Shown: positions 11,836 through 24,320, numbered from the stretch's first letter. The stretch: DNA of 64,000 bases from Orientallactaga sibirica (GCA_036365145.1 JAEOAD010000015.1:12827501-12891500), one strand, 5' to 3'. Numbers and translations are program-made. Notes: generated by a model not told the origin, from the letters alone.

Positions 11836-12200
11836 GTTGCCTTTGTAACTAGCCAACAATATTTATGGCATAAAACAATGGAAATGAATATAAACTATTG
11901 TTCCACAGGTCAATAATTTCAGGTTGGCCTGAGTAGCAATTCTCTGGATCAAATTTGATATTGGCTGATCGTGATTGTACTCAATTATGTATCTAAAATA
12001 GGCTGACATGTTGGCTAAGGACAGTGGAGAAAACAGGAACCTTTCTTCACATGAAGTTTTACTGGAAGGTTCAGGGTCCTAAGAAGTGCAAAAAGGCAAG
12101 CCATAATGTACAAGCACATTGCCCACTGGCTGTCTACATACAACCGTACAGTCTAGGACTGTTGTCAGTATGGGAAAATTATTCAAAGGCATACACAATG
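11836..12200 (-). mobile_element. MLT1-type MaLR LTR
   Basis: The antisense pattern 'tttgtaactagccaacaata ... ggcataaaacaatgg ... attgttccacaggtcaataatttcagg ... ggctgacatg' follows the reverse complement of the MLT1 consensus. The right boundary is uncertain. Confidence 0.55.
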
Positions 12201-12685
12201 AGAACTGATAATCAATGGGCCTATTAACTGTACTCAGTCTTACTAAAGGTGGTAAGCTGAGTGCTATTCATGTGAGTTACTTTACAAGTGGCTTTCATTC
12301 TTCTTCTACTTTGCAGAAAAAAAAAAAAAAAAAAGTGACTATCATATCACAAATTGCACGGGAATACTTTGTGCACATAATTTCTTCATGTAGAGATGTA
12401 TGTGTACATACAGTTTCTGACCCTGATTATGCAAACCTTTTCTACCATATTTCTATTCTTGCTTTCTTATAGCAGAACTTTCATAAATTGGTTGAATCAA
12501 TAGATGATAGAAAATGCCAAGGATACATAGTTGAGCTTAATGTACTTAATTAACAAGTATCTTGCATTGTCTCTGAAAATTCCATAATTACAACTGGGAC
12601 CATGCATTCACCACATGTGAAAAAGCAATGGTTTATAAATTTTACCCTAAAATTTGGCTTGGCCAAGATGATTATTTTTCATTTT
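12201..12685. other. No recognisable feature
   Basis: It contains an 18-A run near 12,317-12,334 but no element body next to it. Otherwise unassigned. Confidence 0.4.
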
Positions 12686-12693
12686 TATGTTTA

Positions 12694-12992
12694 GGTTTTT
12701 TTTTAATTTTTATTATTATTTTATTTATTTTTGGAGAGAGACACAGAGAGAGACAGACAGACAGAGAGGGAGAGGGAGACAGATAGAGATGGGCGCGCCA
12801 GCAGTCTCTCAGCTGCTGTGAACGAAATCCAGATGTGTGCGCCCCCTTGTGGGCAAGTACGGCATTGCGCCCTTGCGTCACTTTGCATCTGGCTAAATGT
12901 GGGACCTGGAGATTGGAACCGCTGGAAATTGGAACCAGCGTTCTTAGGCTTAGGACGCAGGCGCCTTAACCACTAAGCCATCTCTCCAGCCC
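12694..12992 (-). mobile_element. DIP-like SINE, long type
   Basis: Complete antisense copy: T/A-rich tail, GA-rich tract, the inverted CTCF-like block, then 'ttaaccactaagccatctct ccagccc' as the inverted head. Short target duplication tatgttta (12686-12693 and 12993-13000). Confidence 0.95.
12839..12852 (-). promoter_or_regulatory. CTCF-core-like motif in DIP-like SINE
   Basis: On the minus strand the SINE reads CCACAAGGGGGCGC, identical to the copy at 5949. Match seen, binding inferred. Confidence 0.45.
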
Positions 12993-13201
12993 TATGTTTA
13001 ATTTTTAAATTATGATAGTAATTTATGATCACTGAAACAATAGATGCAACAAATTCAACATAAAATATCCTCTCTTATGTATAGGTTTTTCTAAGTAACT
13101 ATACCATCATATTAGTTTTAGATTTTTTTTTTCTATTTCACAACATAGCACAGATAAGTCTATAAATAGTATGGAATTGCTGGTTCATTTCTAAATTTTT
13201 A

Positions 13202-13232
13202 TTTTTTACTTTATTTATTTGAGAGACAGAAC

Positions 13233-13270
<38 letters not shown>

Positions 13271-13417
13271 ACACCAGGGTCTTCAGCCACTACAAACAAA
13301 CTCTAGATACATACACTACCTTGTGGCATCTGGCTTATGTGGGTCCTGGCAAATCAAACCTGGGTCCTTTGGCTTTGCAGGCAAGTGCCTTAACAACTAA
13401 GCCATATCTCCAGCCCC
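13202..13417 (-). mobile_element. DIP-like SINE, short type
   Basis: Antisense copy with a (GA)n tract (about 13,234-13,269) and the inverted head ending ccatatctccagcccc. aaattttta flanks it at 13193-13201 and 13418-13426. Confidence 0.95.
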
Positions 13418-14002
13418 AAATTTTTATATTTATACATAATTTATATAAGTGGCAATATAAACCTTCTTGGGTTTATAATTAATTTCATTTTTTAGTGTGT
13501 GAAAGTATAGATTACTTATATTTTGCTGTCTGAACATTGGAAATGTAGTTCAGTGATAATGATACATTCATATTATGCAGTTAACACCACCATCCATCTC
13601 CAGAACTCTTTCCATCTTGCATAATAAAATTTACACCCATTAAATAACTTTCCACCTCTCCTCTAGCAATCCACATTCTGCTGTCTGCATCTATGATTGT
13701 GACTGCTATAACTATGTCATATAAGTGGAATCATTGAGTATTTGTCATTTTGTGAACGGTGTATAATACTTAGAATTTCTTCAAGGTTCATCTATGTAGC
13801 ATTGGAGAATTTTCTTCCCACATATGTACATAATAAGTTTTTCTTTTCAGTTCTCCCATCAGTGGAAATCTGAGCTGTTTCCACCTTTTGGATGTTGTGA
13901 ACACTGTTTCTATTAACATGGGTATACACACAGCTCTTGGAAACCCTGCTTTTAATGCTTGTATGCATATATCCAGAAATGGAATTGTATACAATTTATA
14001 CT

Positions 14003-14162
14003 CTTTTTTTTTTTATTTGGTTTTTCAAGGTAGGGTCTCACTCTAGCTCAGGATGACCTGGAATTCACTAGTAGTAGTCTCAGGGTGGCCTTGAACTCAC
14101 AGTGATCCACTTACCTCTGCCACCCAAGTGCTGGGATTAAAGATATGTCACCACACCCAGCT
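14003..14162 (-). mobile_element. B1 SINE inside L1M
   Basis: Antisense B1 (gtttttcaaggtagggtctc ... ctgggattaaagatatgtca ccacacccagc) inserted in the L1M 3'UTR. Slight divergence. Confidence 0.95.
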
Positions 14163-14344
14163 CCCATTTATCCTTTTAAAGATTTAAGCCTGATAATGCT
14201 TTCCACAGTGGCTTATCAGTTTAAATTCCCACCAATAATGCACAGAATTCAAACTTTTTTCATATTTTCTCTAATACTAGTTATTTTGTTTGTTTTATAG
14301 GCACTATCCTAATTGGTGTCAAGAGACAGCTCATTTTGTTTCTT

Positions 14345-14540
14345 AAAATAGTTTATTTTTATTTATTTATGACAGAAAGAGAGAGAGAATATGGATGCTC
14401 CAGGGCCTTGAGCCACTGCAAATGAATTCCAGATGCATGTGTCACCATGTGCATCAGGTTTACGTGGGCACTGGGGAATTGAACCTGAATCCTTCGGCTT
14501 TACAGGCAAGCACCTTCACCACTAAGCCATCTGTCCACCT
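14345..14540 (-). mobile_element. DIP-like SINE, short type, inside L1M
   Basis: Antisense copy ending ccatctgtccacct. ctcatttt at 14330-14337 and 14541-14548 is the likely target duplication. Confidence 0.93.
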
Positions 14541-14561
14541 CTCATTTTACTTTTGATAACG

Positions 14562-14713
14562 CTTTTTTTTTGTTTGTTTGGTAGAGTATCACTCTAGCTC
14601 AAGCTGACCTGGAATTCACTATGTAGTCTCAGGCTGGCCTTGAACTCACAATGATTCTCCTACCTCTGCCTCCAGAGTACTGGGATGTAATACATGCTTC
14701 ACCTTGCTTGGCT
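14562..14713 (-). mobile_element. B1 SINE inside L1M
   Basis: Antisense B1 missing a few bases at both ends, only about 20 bp from the preceding SINE. Confidence 0.9.
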
Positions 14714-15214
14714 TGATGCACATTTTTATATGTATATCTCTATTATTTATCTCTATATCTTCTTTATAGAAATGTTTATGTAAGTCTTTTGCCTATTTTT
14801 AAATGGGTTTTGTTATTTTTATATATGTTTTCTTATATCTTACTAGATATAAGATTTGTAGAGTATTTCTCATTTTTGTGTCAGCTTATATTTTGTTGAC
14901 ACTGTCTTCTGAAAAACAATTTAAAATTTTTACGAAGCCTAATTTTTATGTTTTTCTATGCTACTTGTAACTTTGGTGCCATATCAAAGAAGTCATTACC
15001 ATTATCACCATGTATCTGCCCTATGCATTTTTTCCAGGAATTTTATAGCATTGGGTCATTCATAAAGTATGCATCCATTTTGAGTAAAGGTTTGCATATG
15101 TTATTAGGAACTTCATTATTTGCATGGGACTACCTAATCTTCCCTGTATTATTTGTGGAAAAATTGTGCCCCCTTTGAGTGGTCTTGGCACCTTTGTCAA
15201 AAATTATTTGACTT

Positions 15215-15423
15215 GGGCTGGAGAGATGGCTTAGGAGTTAAGGCGCCTTCCTCCTAAGCCTAAGAACACTGCTTCCAATCTCCAGCGGTTCCAATCTCCA
15301 GGTCCCACGTTTAACCAGATGCAAAGTGATGCAAGGGTGCAATGCCACACTTGACCACAAGGGGTCGCACACATCTGGATTTCATTCGCAGCAGCTGAGA
15401 CACTGCTGGTGCGCCTATCTCTG

Positions 15424-15479
<56 letters not shown>

Positions 15480-15516
15480 CTCTCTCCAAAAAAATAATAA
15501 AAAGTTTAAAAACAAA
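15215..15516 (+). mobile_element. DIP-like SINE, long type, inside L1M
   Basis: Sense copy with a 50-bp (CT)n tract (15,428-15,476) and AATAATAAAA tail. atttgact flanks it at about 15206-15213 and 15517-15524. Its CTCF-like block is mutated (CCACAAGGGGTCGC at 15355-15368). Confidence 0.95.
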
Positions 15517-16232
15517 ATTTGACTGTGTAGGAAAGGGTGTATTCCCAAGCTTTCTATTCTCTTCTACTTTTCTCTATCACTGTCATTAGCTCACTTAAAT
15601 AGATTGTTTGTGCCACACTGTTTTGATTCTGTGCTTTTGTGGTATGTTATGAAACTCAGAAGTATGTGCTCTCCAGCATTATTCTTCTTTGGGATAGTAT
15701 TTAGGTCAGTCCTTTTGGACTCTACATGAATTTAAAGATAGATTTTTTTTTTCAGCAAAAAGTCATAAAGTTTTGATAGAGATTACACTAAGACTACAGA
15801 TCATTGCAGTTAACACTGACATCTTGATAATATTATTTTCCAGTCAATGAATCTGATATCCTATCATTCATTTATTTCAATTTCTTTCTGGAATGTATTG
15901 TAGTTCTTTGGTTAATTGATTTTATTCTATTGGATACTATTGTAAATGGAATTGTTTTCTTAGTTTTGTGTTTGCATTGTTGTTAGTATATAAGAGTGTG
16001 TTTTATTTTTATGCCTTAACTATGTAGCTACAACTATGCTAAATAAATTATGAGTTATAATAGTTTTTCAAAGAATATTTAGCACTTTCCATACTTAAGG
16101 TAATTTCACTGGTGAACAAAGACACTGTTTGCTGATCCAGATGTCTTCCTCTTGCCTATTTGTTCCAGCTATGATCTCTAGCATGTTGGGTAGAAGTGAT
16201 GAGAGTTAGCAACCTTGCCTTGCCTCTGATCT

Positions 16233-17640
16233 TTGTGTGTGTGAATGACACTTTCTCTCTCAAAGGTCCTTGCTTAATGAGAGAGCCTCAGTTTAAGCTC
16301 TTCTACCAAGTCAAACTGGCCGTGATACCAAGGCTTCTCCTATTGTCAGACCAATGCTAATTGTTTCTTCAAATATTAATTAGAAATTCTCACAAAAATA
16401 AATTAATTTTATTTTCCTACATGAAGTGAGCTTTAGTATACTTCATTAATTCCTGAAACTAGGTATTTTCTAAGACCTACTTGATTCAAAGTGAAAACTT
16501 ACCTAAAACTATACTACCAACATATGCCTAGGATATTCTATGATTTTTCCTAAAATTTTTACTTGGCAGTTTTTAGGTTTTATTTTTACTTTAAAGAGAT
16601 GTTTTATTCCTATTTTTTGTTTAATTGTTATGTATTTCATCCATCCTTCACTACCTTGTGGAGATTTTAATTCTCACAAATTATTTCCCTCTATCTATTT
16701 TTCAAACATTTTATTTTTAAATTTTTCATGTGTTTCATTTTGCTTTTAATTCTTCAAAGACAATTTAAATCTTAAGGTTATTTTTAATTGCCTGGATATA
16801 GTAACATGGGTTTATCCAAAACAAAGTGTTTTTTTAAAGTGGAACAAATGTATTTATATAAGAATATAGAAAGTTCTCCAAGGCACATCTATATATATAT
16901 ATATATATGAATACTATTTTTTTCTTAAAAATTATTAAACTGATAATAGGTATGAACGTTGGAAATAAGGAATAATCATAGGAAAATGAATATGAAAAAT
17001 ATTTTCTCTTTATCAATATATTTGTAGTCTGTATTTCATACATATTTTATTAACAAATTTCAGTATCTATATATAAACATATATATGGTAGAATCAAAGT
17101 GTATGTTTACCTCTAGTTATGTGTTTAGTGTGCTTTTCTAATTACAAGAAAATATTATGTTTTAAACCAGTAAACTTAAAAAAAAAGTCTTAATACTTAA
17201 AGTGGATAAGGGTACAAGAACATAAAACATTCTCTCTATTAGTGAGAATATGGGCTTTTCTTCATTTCCCTGAAATTCAATATGATGATATATGGCAAGA
17301 ACTTTAAAGGTACCCCAACAAATTAATGAAAATAGTCATAAATCTATATGAAGATGCATATCCAAATAGGAATGTATTAAAAGTGAGTATCATGAGACAA
17401 ATAAGTTTTGATCAAAAAGTCTAACCTGCCACAATTGTTAAATTACCAATGACGTTTGTACTTAAGGGAATAATATGAAGCCATAACCTTTTCTAGAGAC
17501 TCTGATGACTAGGAAAAACATTTACATACATACAAACATTAACATTTAAGAGCCACATGTGTAACATAAGCCAGAATGACAAATTGCATGTTATCTCACA
17601 CATGGATCCTAACTTTTAACACTACATGACCCTTCAGTGT
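16233..17640. other. AT-rich unassigned stretch with (TA)n
   Basis: No gene or named repeat. A short (TA)n tract lies at about 16,890-16,908. Confidence 0.4.
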
Positions 17641-18360
17641 TACATTTTCATTCCTGTAAAGATGATGTTGCCAAGTTCTGTGGCTAGGTTGGGATAAAGT
17701 CTGACCCTTTGGTCATAGTTGCAGAACTCTCTGTATGCCTTCCAGGCAGAACTTGGTACCCCATTTCCCTGGGCATCTGTGTCTAAATGGGAAAGCTCCT
17801 CAGTTTATGCTGCCTTCCATCCTGTGAATTTGAAATTTCACAAGATGGATCCACTAATGTCTGTGGTTTTCCCCACAGAATATTTTTCTATTGTCTCAGT
17901 ACAGGAGTTTCTTTTCGGTGGTGCTAATCTCTTTAATAATTTCATCTGCATTTTTAGTAACAACCTGAATGTTACCTTGTTATCTTGTCTCCAGGTTTAA
18001 TTGCCAAATAAAGTAATCTATCATGTTTAAGTTCAGTATCATTCAGATTCTCAGGGCATAGTCCAAATACAGCCAGTTTCTCTCAAAGCATGCAACATGA
18101 ACTCCATATAATCCAGCTCTTAATAGAATTATTATTTGCCTTTGAAACTCCATAAACTCATCTGCCACTGTCTGTGTTTCTCTCAGCACTCTCGCCTTTC
18201 AAACTCCCTCCAGAATGACCCATTAAGCTCTGCTTGCAAAGATTTTCTAGGCCAAGTTTCAAAATCTTCCATGTTCTTCCTGAAAACCAGTTCCAAAAGC
18301 CTTCAAACCACATAGACAAGTATATTGCAACAGCAGTTGTAATTCTCTATAAATTTTTGG
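17641..18360 (-). mobile_element. Probable MaLR internal sequence
   Basis: The right part (about 18,180-18,360: 'gccaagtttcaaaatcttcc', 'aaaccagttccaaaagcctt', 'tttttggtatcaatt') matches the antisense internal segment that borders MaLR LTRs in mammals. It directly abuts the LTR on the right. The left part is assigned only by continuity. No intact coding frame is seen. Confidence 0.45.
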
Positions 18361-18698
18361 TATCAATTGCTTGCTTATTTCTGTGAAAAAATACCTGACC
18401 AAAGCAATTTAAGGAATGGAGGGGTTCAATTTGGCCTACAGTTTCAAGGGGAAGTTTCATGGTAGGGAATGCATGGTATCAGGAACAGAATTACCCACCT
18501 TATGTTTACAATCAGGAAGCAGAGGACCATGAAATAGGGCCAGGCTACAAAACTTCAAGGCTTGCCCCCAGTGGAACCATTCTTTCAGTAAGACTATACC
18601 TACTAAATGTTCCACAATCTTTCCAAATAGTGCCACCAGCTAAGGACCAAATGTTGAAGCACATGAGCCGATAAAGGACATTTTACATTCAAAGCACA
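18361..18698 (-). mobile_element. MaLR LTR (5' LTR of a minus-strand element)
   Basis: Antisense LTR: 'tttctgtgaaaaaatacctg', 'caatttggcctacagtttca', 'agtgccaccagctaaggacc', and the end 'cattcaaagcaca' (inverted TGTGGTTTGAATG start). About 340 bp. It has internal sequence on its left, so it is not a solo LTR. Confidence 0.8.
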
Positions 18699-20104
18699 AC
18701 AAGGATTTGTTTAAGAGCCCCATATTTCAGTTCAGAAAGAGGGTTTACAAAATGAAAAGGAATTACAAACTATTTCAATAAAATGTGAATGTATCCTAGA
18801 GAGACGGCATAGAAATGTATGCAGTGTGGTAAGTTTGAATGGAGCTGTACAGAGAGTAGCTACTGAGGACCTACTTCCAAGAGTCAGAAATGAGAGTGAA
18901 GGGAGTGTTTGATTTTGCTAAAGCTGTAATTTATCACTGTTTGGGTGGTATTTGTTGGACAGTCATTAATTCTAGAACTGGACTATATAGTAAAGATTAT
19001 GAAAAATGACCTGATTTTTTCATCTTTTTTTTTAATTTCACTAATACTTACTTCTAAGTGCTTACTTTGAAAAGGAGACAGAAATATGAGTCAGCTGGAA
19101 TAAGATCCATAGACATGCCCAAAACTCTGTTCACTTTGCATCTCATTATCAATTCTGATTGAAAGAAATATCATCTCTAAATTCAAAGATACATGGCATC
19201 CAAAGAAAGACAATACCAGAAGACATCAAGAGGGAGCTATGCCTTCCTTCCTAAACTTCAGGAAACTCATGACACATATGACTCTTCCCAGTGTGAAAGC
19301 CCCTGGCAAAGCCGTTTGCATTAGGACCCGAGTGAGATGCTGAGACCTCTTGGCTCCCTGCTCCTCCGTGACAAGTTATCCCTTGAACTTCATTTAAGGA
19401 TGTTTTTCCTTATCATTTGTAGAAGGCTTTACCAGAGCCAACGAACAAATATTTTAGACTCCACATTCATCAATAGCTTGCCTACACAGAACATTATATT
19501 TTATAATAGGTGACTCATATATTTATGTAACCATATCTGTTTTCATAGTGTCCACACTGGAATCTGATGATAAATCCTTTGGACAAACATGTTTTTAAAT
19601 TTCTACACATGTAACACATAGAGTTGCAACTAAACTTAAAATTTACCTTTTCAATTGTTCCATTTTTCCAAATTAATTGGCTTCTTGGGTTGACTTTGCT
19701 GAAATGTGTTGAGCCAGAGTCTCTCAGTGCCAAAGCTACTCCCTCATAGATTTGGCCCTGTTAGGAACTTGTATTAATGTTTCATCAGGCTTCCAGGCAG
19801 TGATTTTTTTTTCAAGAAGGGCTAAAAGCTACATTAGAAAAGTCAATATAGTTTGAAATGGATACTTTTCGACTTGAAATAAAAACATGCGTTACGTTTT
19901 TTAAAGTGATGAACTGAAAAAAAATAATGGGCTAAAAATACCAAAAGAAGTATTATGTAAAAACTCTTCTACAGCTTTGATTTTTTTTTTCAAAAATAAC
20001 AACATTCTCACATAGTACCAAATTACTTAGCATGTTCCATGGGGTCAAAAGCACTGTGAAATTATTAGAAATGTGTATGTTTTCAGGGAATTCTCTGTAA
20101 CATT
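18699..20104. other. Repeat-poor stretch
   Basis: About 1.4 kb with no recognisable element or gene. Only short homopolymers. Confidence 0.4.
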
Positions 20105-20270
20105 CCATTTCTACCACTTACAAGCTCCATGCTTTGGAGAAAGGATCTTAACCTTTCTAGTCTTTAACTTCCAAATCCAGTAAAATAACTATGGTATCTG
20201 GTGAGATAAAATGTATAAAGGATTTGTTGGATATAAAATATTCAAAACACAGTACATGTCTTGATTCATA
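20105..20270 (-). mobile_element. MIR SINE
   Basis: 'accacttacaagctccatgc ... aaggatcttaacctttctag ... ccagtaaaataactatggta' follows antisense MIR (ccacttactagctgtgtgac ... cttaacctctctgagcctca). Very old. Confidence 0.6.
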
Positions 20271-20339
20271 TTTTTGCTGATAAATGAAATGGACTTCAGT
20301 ATCATGTTTGAAATCAATTGCAAAAATCTCAGGTATCTA

Positions 20340-20535
20340 CGAACCTTTATATATTAATGGCTGGGATGTAAATTAGTTTAGCCACTATTAAAATAAGTAT
20401 AACAGTTCCTTAAAAACTATAAATAAAAACTATTTTATGATTCAACCATACCACTTCTGTTTTCTATCATTTGTGGATTTTAAAAAGTATATAGATGTAG
20501 ACAACTATTTTTATATCCATACAAAGTGACTATAC
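20340..20535 (+). mobile_element. L1M 3'-end fragment
   Basis: 'gggatgtaaattagtttagc ... cagttccttaaaaactataa ... atgattcaaccatacca' matches a recalled sense segment near the L1M 3' end (ggaatgtaaattagtacagc ... ttcctcaaaaaattaaaaat). Truncated on both sides. Confidence 0.6.
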
Positions 20536-20605
20536 AGAGGAAGGAGGGAGACTAGTGGGAGGAGAAAAGGAAGGAGAAAGGAAGAGGCAAAGATGGAGGG
20601 ATGGA
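20536..20605. repeat. GA-rich low-complexity tract
   Basis: Purine-rich GGA/GAA run with no unit structure. Confidence 0.7.
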
Positions 20606-21107
20606 TATGGTCAAAGTACATGACACTTGAAACTGTCTTTATGAAACTCAGCACTATGTGTCAGTATCTGCCACACAAAACTGTCATGTACCTGGATTGC
20701 CTCGTGTTTTACAGGAGCCTTGCCTTCTTTTATTCTCTTAAAATCCACAATACTCTACAATAAAATCTTTATAAACTTCAAAAAAATCTCACATATCAAA
20801 AAACCATTATGAAATAAGTTTTGGTCGAGTTTAGACTTTTAAAATAATAATAATTTTAATTATAAAATTTAAGTTTTAGTTTTTGTAAAAATGTTTTAAA
20901 CATACTTGTTCCTTTAAAAGCAGAAGATACTTGGTATAATGTAGTATTTTCTGAATTACTGAGAATTTTAGATCCTGCTACTTTATAGGCCTTTTAAGGT
21001 TTTGAAAACCCTTCATTTTCACTATGCAGTCTTGTATTGAAAGTTATTACTGTATTTGATTAATTCATTATAAATGGTAATGAAGCCTGAAATGCTCATT
21101 TAAAAAT
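20606..21107. other. No recognisable feature
   Basis: AT-rich unassigned sequence. Confidence 0.4.
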
Positions 21108-21117
21108 ATCCAAAGCA

Positions 21118-21351
21118 GGGCTGGAGAGATGGCTTATTGGTTAAGGTGCTTGCCTGCTAAGCCTAAGAACTCACATGCATTTCTCCAGGTCCCACAGTTA
21201 GCCAGATGCAAAGTGACACAAGGGCACAATGCTGCACTTGCCCACAAGGGGGCACACACATCTGGAGTTCGTTCGCAGTGGCTGAGAGGCCACTGGTATG
21301 CCCATTCTCTATCTGTCTCCCTATCTTTCTCTGTCTCCAAAAAAAAAAAAA
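21118..21351 (+). mobile_element. DIP-like SINE, long type
   Basis: Complete sense copy ending in a 14-A tail, with the 10-bp duplication atccaaagca at 21108-21117 and 21352-21361. The B-box region is shortened relative to other long copies. Confidence 0.95.
21242..21255 (+). promoter_or_regulatory. CTCF-core-like motif in DIP-like SINE
   Basis: CCACAAGGGGGCAC: as in other long-type copies but with A for G near the end, which the consensus tolerates. Binding is inferred. Confidence 0.4.
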
Positions 21352-21523
21352 ATCCAAAGCAGAATTTTGTTCATTGACAAAATGGGGTGGACCAATGGAA
21401 AAGGCAAGACATTATGATATGATGAAACCTGAATTTTTTTCCAATGAAAATGTCTTAAAAGGAAGTAAATCATACAATATATAGAATATATATATATATG
21501 GGCATGAATGAGTGTGTGTGTGT

Positions 21524-21669
21524 TGGTTTCTTTAATGCAGGATCTCACTCTACTCCAGGCTAACCTGGAACTCATTGTGTAGTCTCAGGCTGGCCTCAAA
21601 CTCATAGCAATCCTCCTAGCTCTGCCTGCCAAGTGCTGAGATTAAGGGTATGTGCCACCATGCCTGACT
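21524..21669 (-). mobile_element. B1 SINE
   Basis: Antisense B1 (ctcactctactccaggctaa ... gtgctgagattaagggtatg ... accatgcctgac). Moderately diverged; preceded by short (TA)n and (GT)n tracts. Confidence 0.93.
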
Positions 21670-22930
21670 CTAAATATTTTAATTTAATAAGAAAGAATGC
21701 ACAAAAATGATAACTGTCCTAGCAGAGTTGTCTTACATACACATTTCTCAAAAAATTACATTCATTGTATAGTACTTACTGGATAGCAAATACACAAAAA
21801 GAAATAGATGCCTTGATTTTATTTTATTAATATTATGCTAGTTTCATATTTAGAAACAATAGATTAAGTTCTTATCTCATATAGTATTATAATATTGTCA
21901 TAATTTTATCTGAAGAATTATATTTTCCTATTTTCTATGTACTCATCCCTCAAGCATACATAGGAAGATGTACTTGAAATTGAAAATGAGAGCAAACTTC
22001 TTAAAGGTTCTAGTTTTTCTCTTCTGAACATAAAGACCCTATAGATTTTGATGGCAAGAATCTGACTCAATAACACTTTTTTCCAAGAGGAAGAATTTTC
22101 CTATGTTTTCCAATGATTTAATTAGAGTACACTGGCATATTTGCCTTTGCAGAAGCCAAGAAAATCTATATGTATTTTTAATGCCAAAGAAATGGAAAAC
22201 AGGAGGCATTTAGAGTATTTTATAGTGACTTACTCACTCCTTATGATGAAATTTTCCAACTTCAAGCTTAGCTAATAGTAATTTAATTTCAACATTTTAC
22301 AGAAATGCAAAGCCAGATTTTTCTCAGTGGCCAAAAGCAAGGCCAGCTGGAATTGCAGAACTGGTACAAGATGACTTAATACCCTTAGGCTACTAAGATT
22401 ATGCTTAGAAAGTTTTTTTTTGTCTATGAAACTAGCTTCTCAGGATCTTCCTTTTAACAAGGAAGTAGACCAAGCTAAGTTCATGTTGGAACATAAATTG
22501 AGCCAAGAACAATCCAATTACCCAAAGAAATAGAACCCTTTCTCCTCAGAAAGATGAAATGTCACTGTTTGGAACAAGGAAGTCAGAGAAATTTCTAGTG
22601 TTGTCTTTTATTAAATTGCATTGTGGCTTTTCTTGAGTCTAAATTGTCTGCTACTGCCCTAAGATTTAGTGCTGAGCCTGCCTTTAGACACTTAGAATTG
22701 TCAGAACCTGTACTTTACTACAGTATATAAAACATATGAGCAGTACATTTTAATTTTCAGTATTTACCTTACATTAGGCAGCAATGAATAAGAAACTATC
22801 AGAGTCGGGGTTCAGTCACAAGAGAAAGGAACCACATAGTACTTTGAACAGGAAAGTATAACTCAAAGAAGTATCAGTTATCATAGGACATTGAAGTAAT
22901 ATGGAATTGACTAGCAAGAAATCAAAAGAA
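21670..22930. other. Repeat-poor stretch
   Basis: About 1.25 kb with no recognised gene or repeat. Confidence 0.4.
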
Positions 22931-23150
22931 GGGGCTGGATAGATGGCTTAGCAGTTAAGGCGCTTGCCTGCAAAGCCAAAGGACCTTGGTGAGATGCCCC
23001 ACGTAAGCCAGATGTACAAGGTGGCATATGCATCTGGAGTTTGTTTACAGAGGCTAGAAGCCCTGGCACAGCCATTATCTCTCTCTGTCTCTCAAGCCCC
23101 CTCTCTCACTCTGCTTCTTCCCCTCTCTCAAATAAATAAATAAAAATGAA
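22931..23150 (+). mobile_element. DIP-like SINE, short type
   Basis: Sense copy: ggggctggatagatggctta, cttgcctgcaaagccaaagg, 'gcatctggagtttgtttaca', CT-rich tract, AAATAAATAAATAAAA tail. Confidence 0.95.
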
Positions 23151-24053
23151 ATATTAAAAATAAAGAAAGAAAGAGAAATCTGGGGAGTACAGGAATAGCA
23201 AACAGAAGCAATCATGTTTCCAGAGCTCAAGTGGAGGGCCTTAGAAAGGTCTTCCCACCCTAGCCCCAAGGCTGAGATCTAGACTTTGTTGGAGGGTGTG
23301 GTAATGACTCACTGAAAGACACAGAGAAAGTTCTGTGCTACATAGTTGTCTGTCTTCTGGGATGCTGAGGAAATTGGTTGAGTCACTAGGCTATGAGTAC
23401 TTGAGGAGATTGCCTTGGAAAGATGTTGGCTACTGAATATTGCAGACAGTTGTGCACTGCACAGCCACACACTCCAGGAATTAGGTATGAGACAATCCAT
23501 GTGTGGTTGAAGCTAGGCACTAGGACATTGTGTGCACTTCAGGAATAGGGAATAATGCAGAAGCTTACTACAAGGGCACACTAGAATAACATGAAAAACT
23601 CCTTCCAGTAATGGTTTTCCAATCTCCTCTACTGATAAAACTTAGCATACTACCACTAACAAGAAAAAAAATATTCAAAAGGCCTATCAGTTCATAAAGC
23701 AGACAATGATTTGATAGCTGGCAAAGGACTCATACAGCAAGTTTCTTCTGATGTTTTTTGAGAGACAGGCAGAGAAGAGCCTGTAGCCAAGATATAGCCT
23801 TGAGAGTGGTACATTGTGGTTCTTTTCTCAACCTGTAACTCCAAGTTATAACATGCCTTGGCTTCTTATATTTCTCACTCTTTCTCTCTCTCTTCCTTTC
23901 TGTTCTCCCTCTTTCTCAAGAGTCAAGACTTCTATCAGGAATAACATATTCAATCACGGCTACCTTAACAACCTCATTCTGTGTGTATTTATTACAATCA
24001 AGAAAGTAGACAGTATTTGTGTACCATGATCCTATTATGTGTCATGACACATT
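23151..24053. other. No recognisable feature
   Basis: Unique-looking sequence; nothing assignable. Confidence 0.4.
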
Positions 24054-24062
24054 TCATTTCTC

Positions 24063-24320
24063 TTTATTTATTTTATTTTATTTTGTTTTATTTTATTAAT
24101 TTATTTCATTTTATTTTATTTTAGAGAGAGAGGAAGAGAATTGGAGTGCCAAGTCCTCAGCCACTGCAATCAAACTCCAGATGCTTGAGCCACCTAATGG
24201 GCATGTGTGACCTTATGCCTGCACCTTTGTGCATCTGGCTTATGTGGGATTTGGTGTGTCGAACATGGGTCCTTAGGTTTTGCAGTCAAGCACTTTAACC
24301 ACTAAGCCATCTCTCCACTC
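24063..24320 (-). mobile_element. DIP-like SINE with expanded TTTTA tail
   Basis: Antisense copy whose tail has expanded into about 60 bp of TTTTA-type units. The head ends ccatctctccactc. tcatttctc flanks it (24054-24062 and 24321-24329). Confidence 0.9.

Larger units (their letters stand above)
13545..16232 (-). mobile_element. Ancient L1M LINE fragment (3' ORF2 and 3'UTR), nested
   Basis: Antisense L1 of an old mammalian subfamily, followed along the recalled L1M consensus for about 2.7 kb: 3'UTR ('caccaccatccatctccaga', 'atataagtggaatcattgag', 'tttccaccttttggatgttg'), then 'tggtgccatatcaaagaagt', 'ttggcacctttgtcaaaaat', 'gattttattctattggatac', and near the left RT part 'ctagcatgttgggtagaagt'. 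Coding capacity is lost. Four SINEs (two B1, two DIP-like) interrupt it and are listed separately. Confidence 0.85.

Noticed and set aside
13545..16232. Possible host gene on the minus strand because of long-range order
   Set aside because: The order is that of L1M ORF2 and 3'UTR. All frames are broken.
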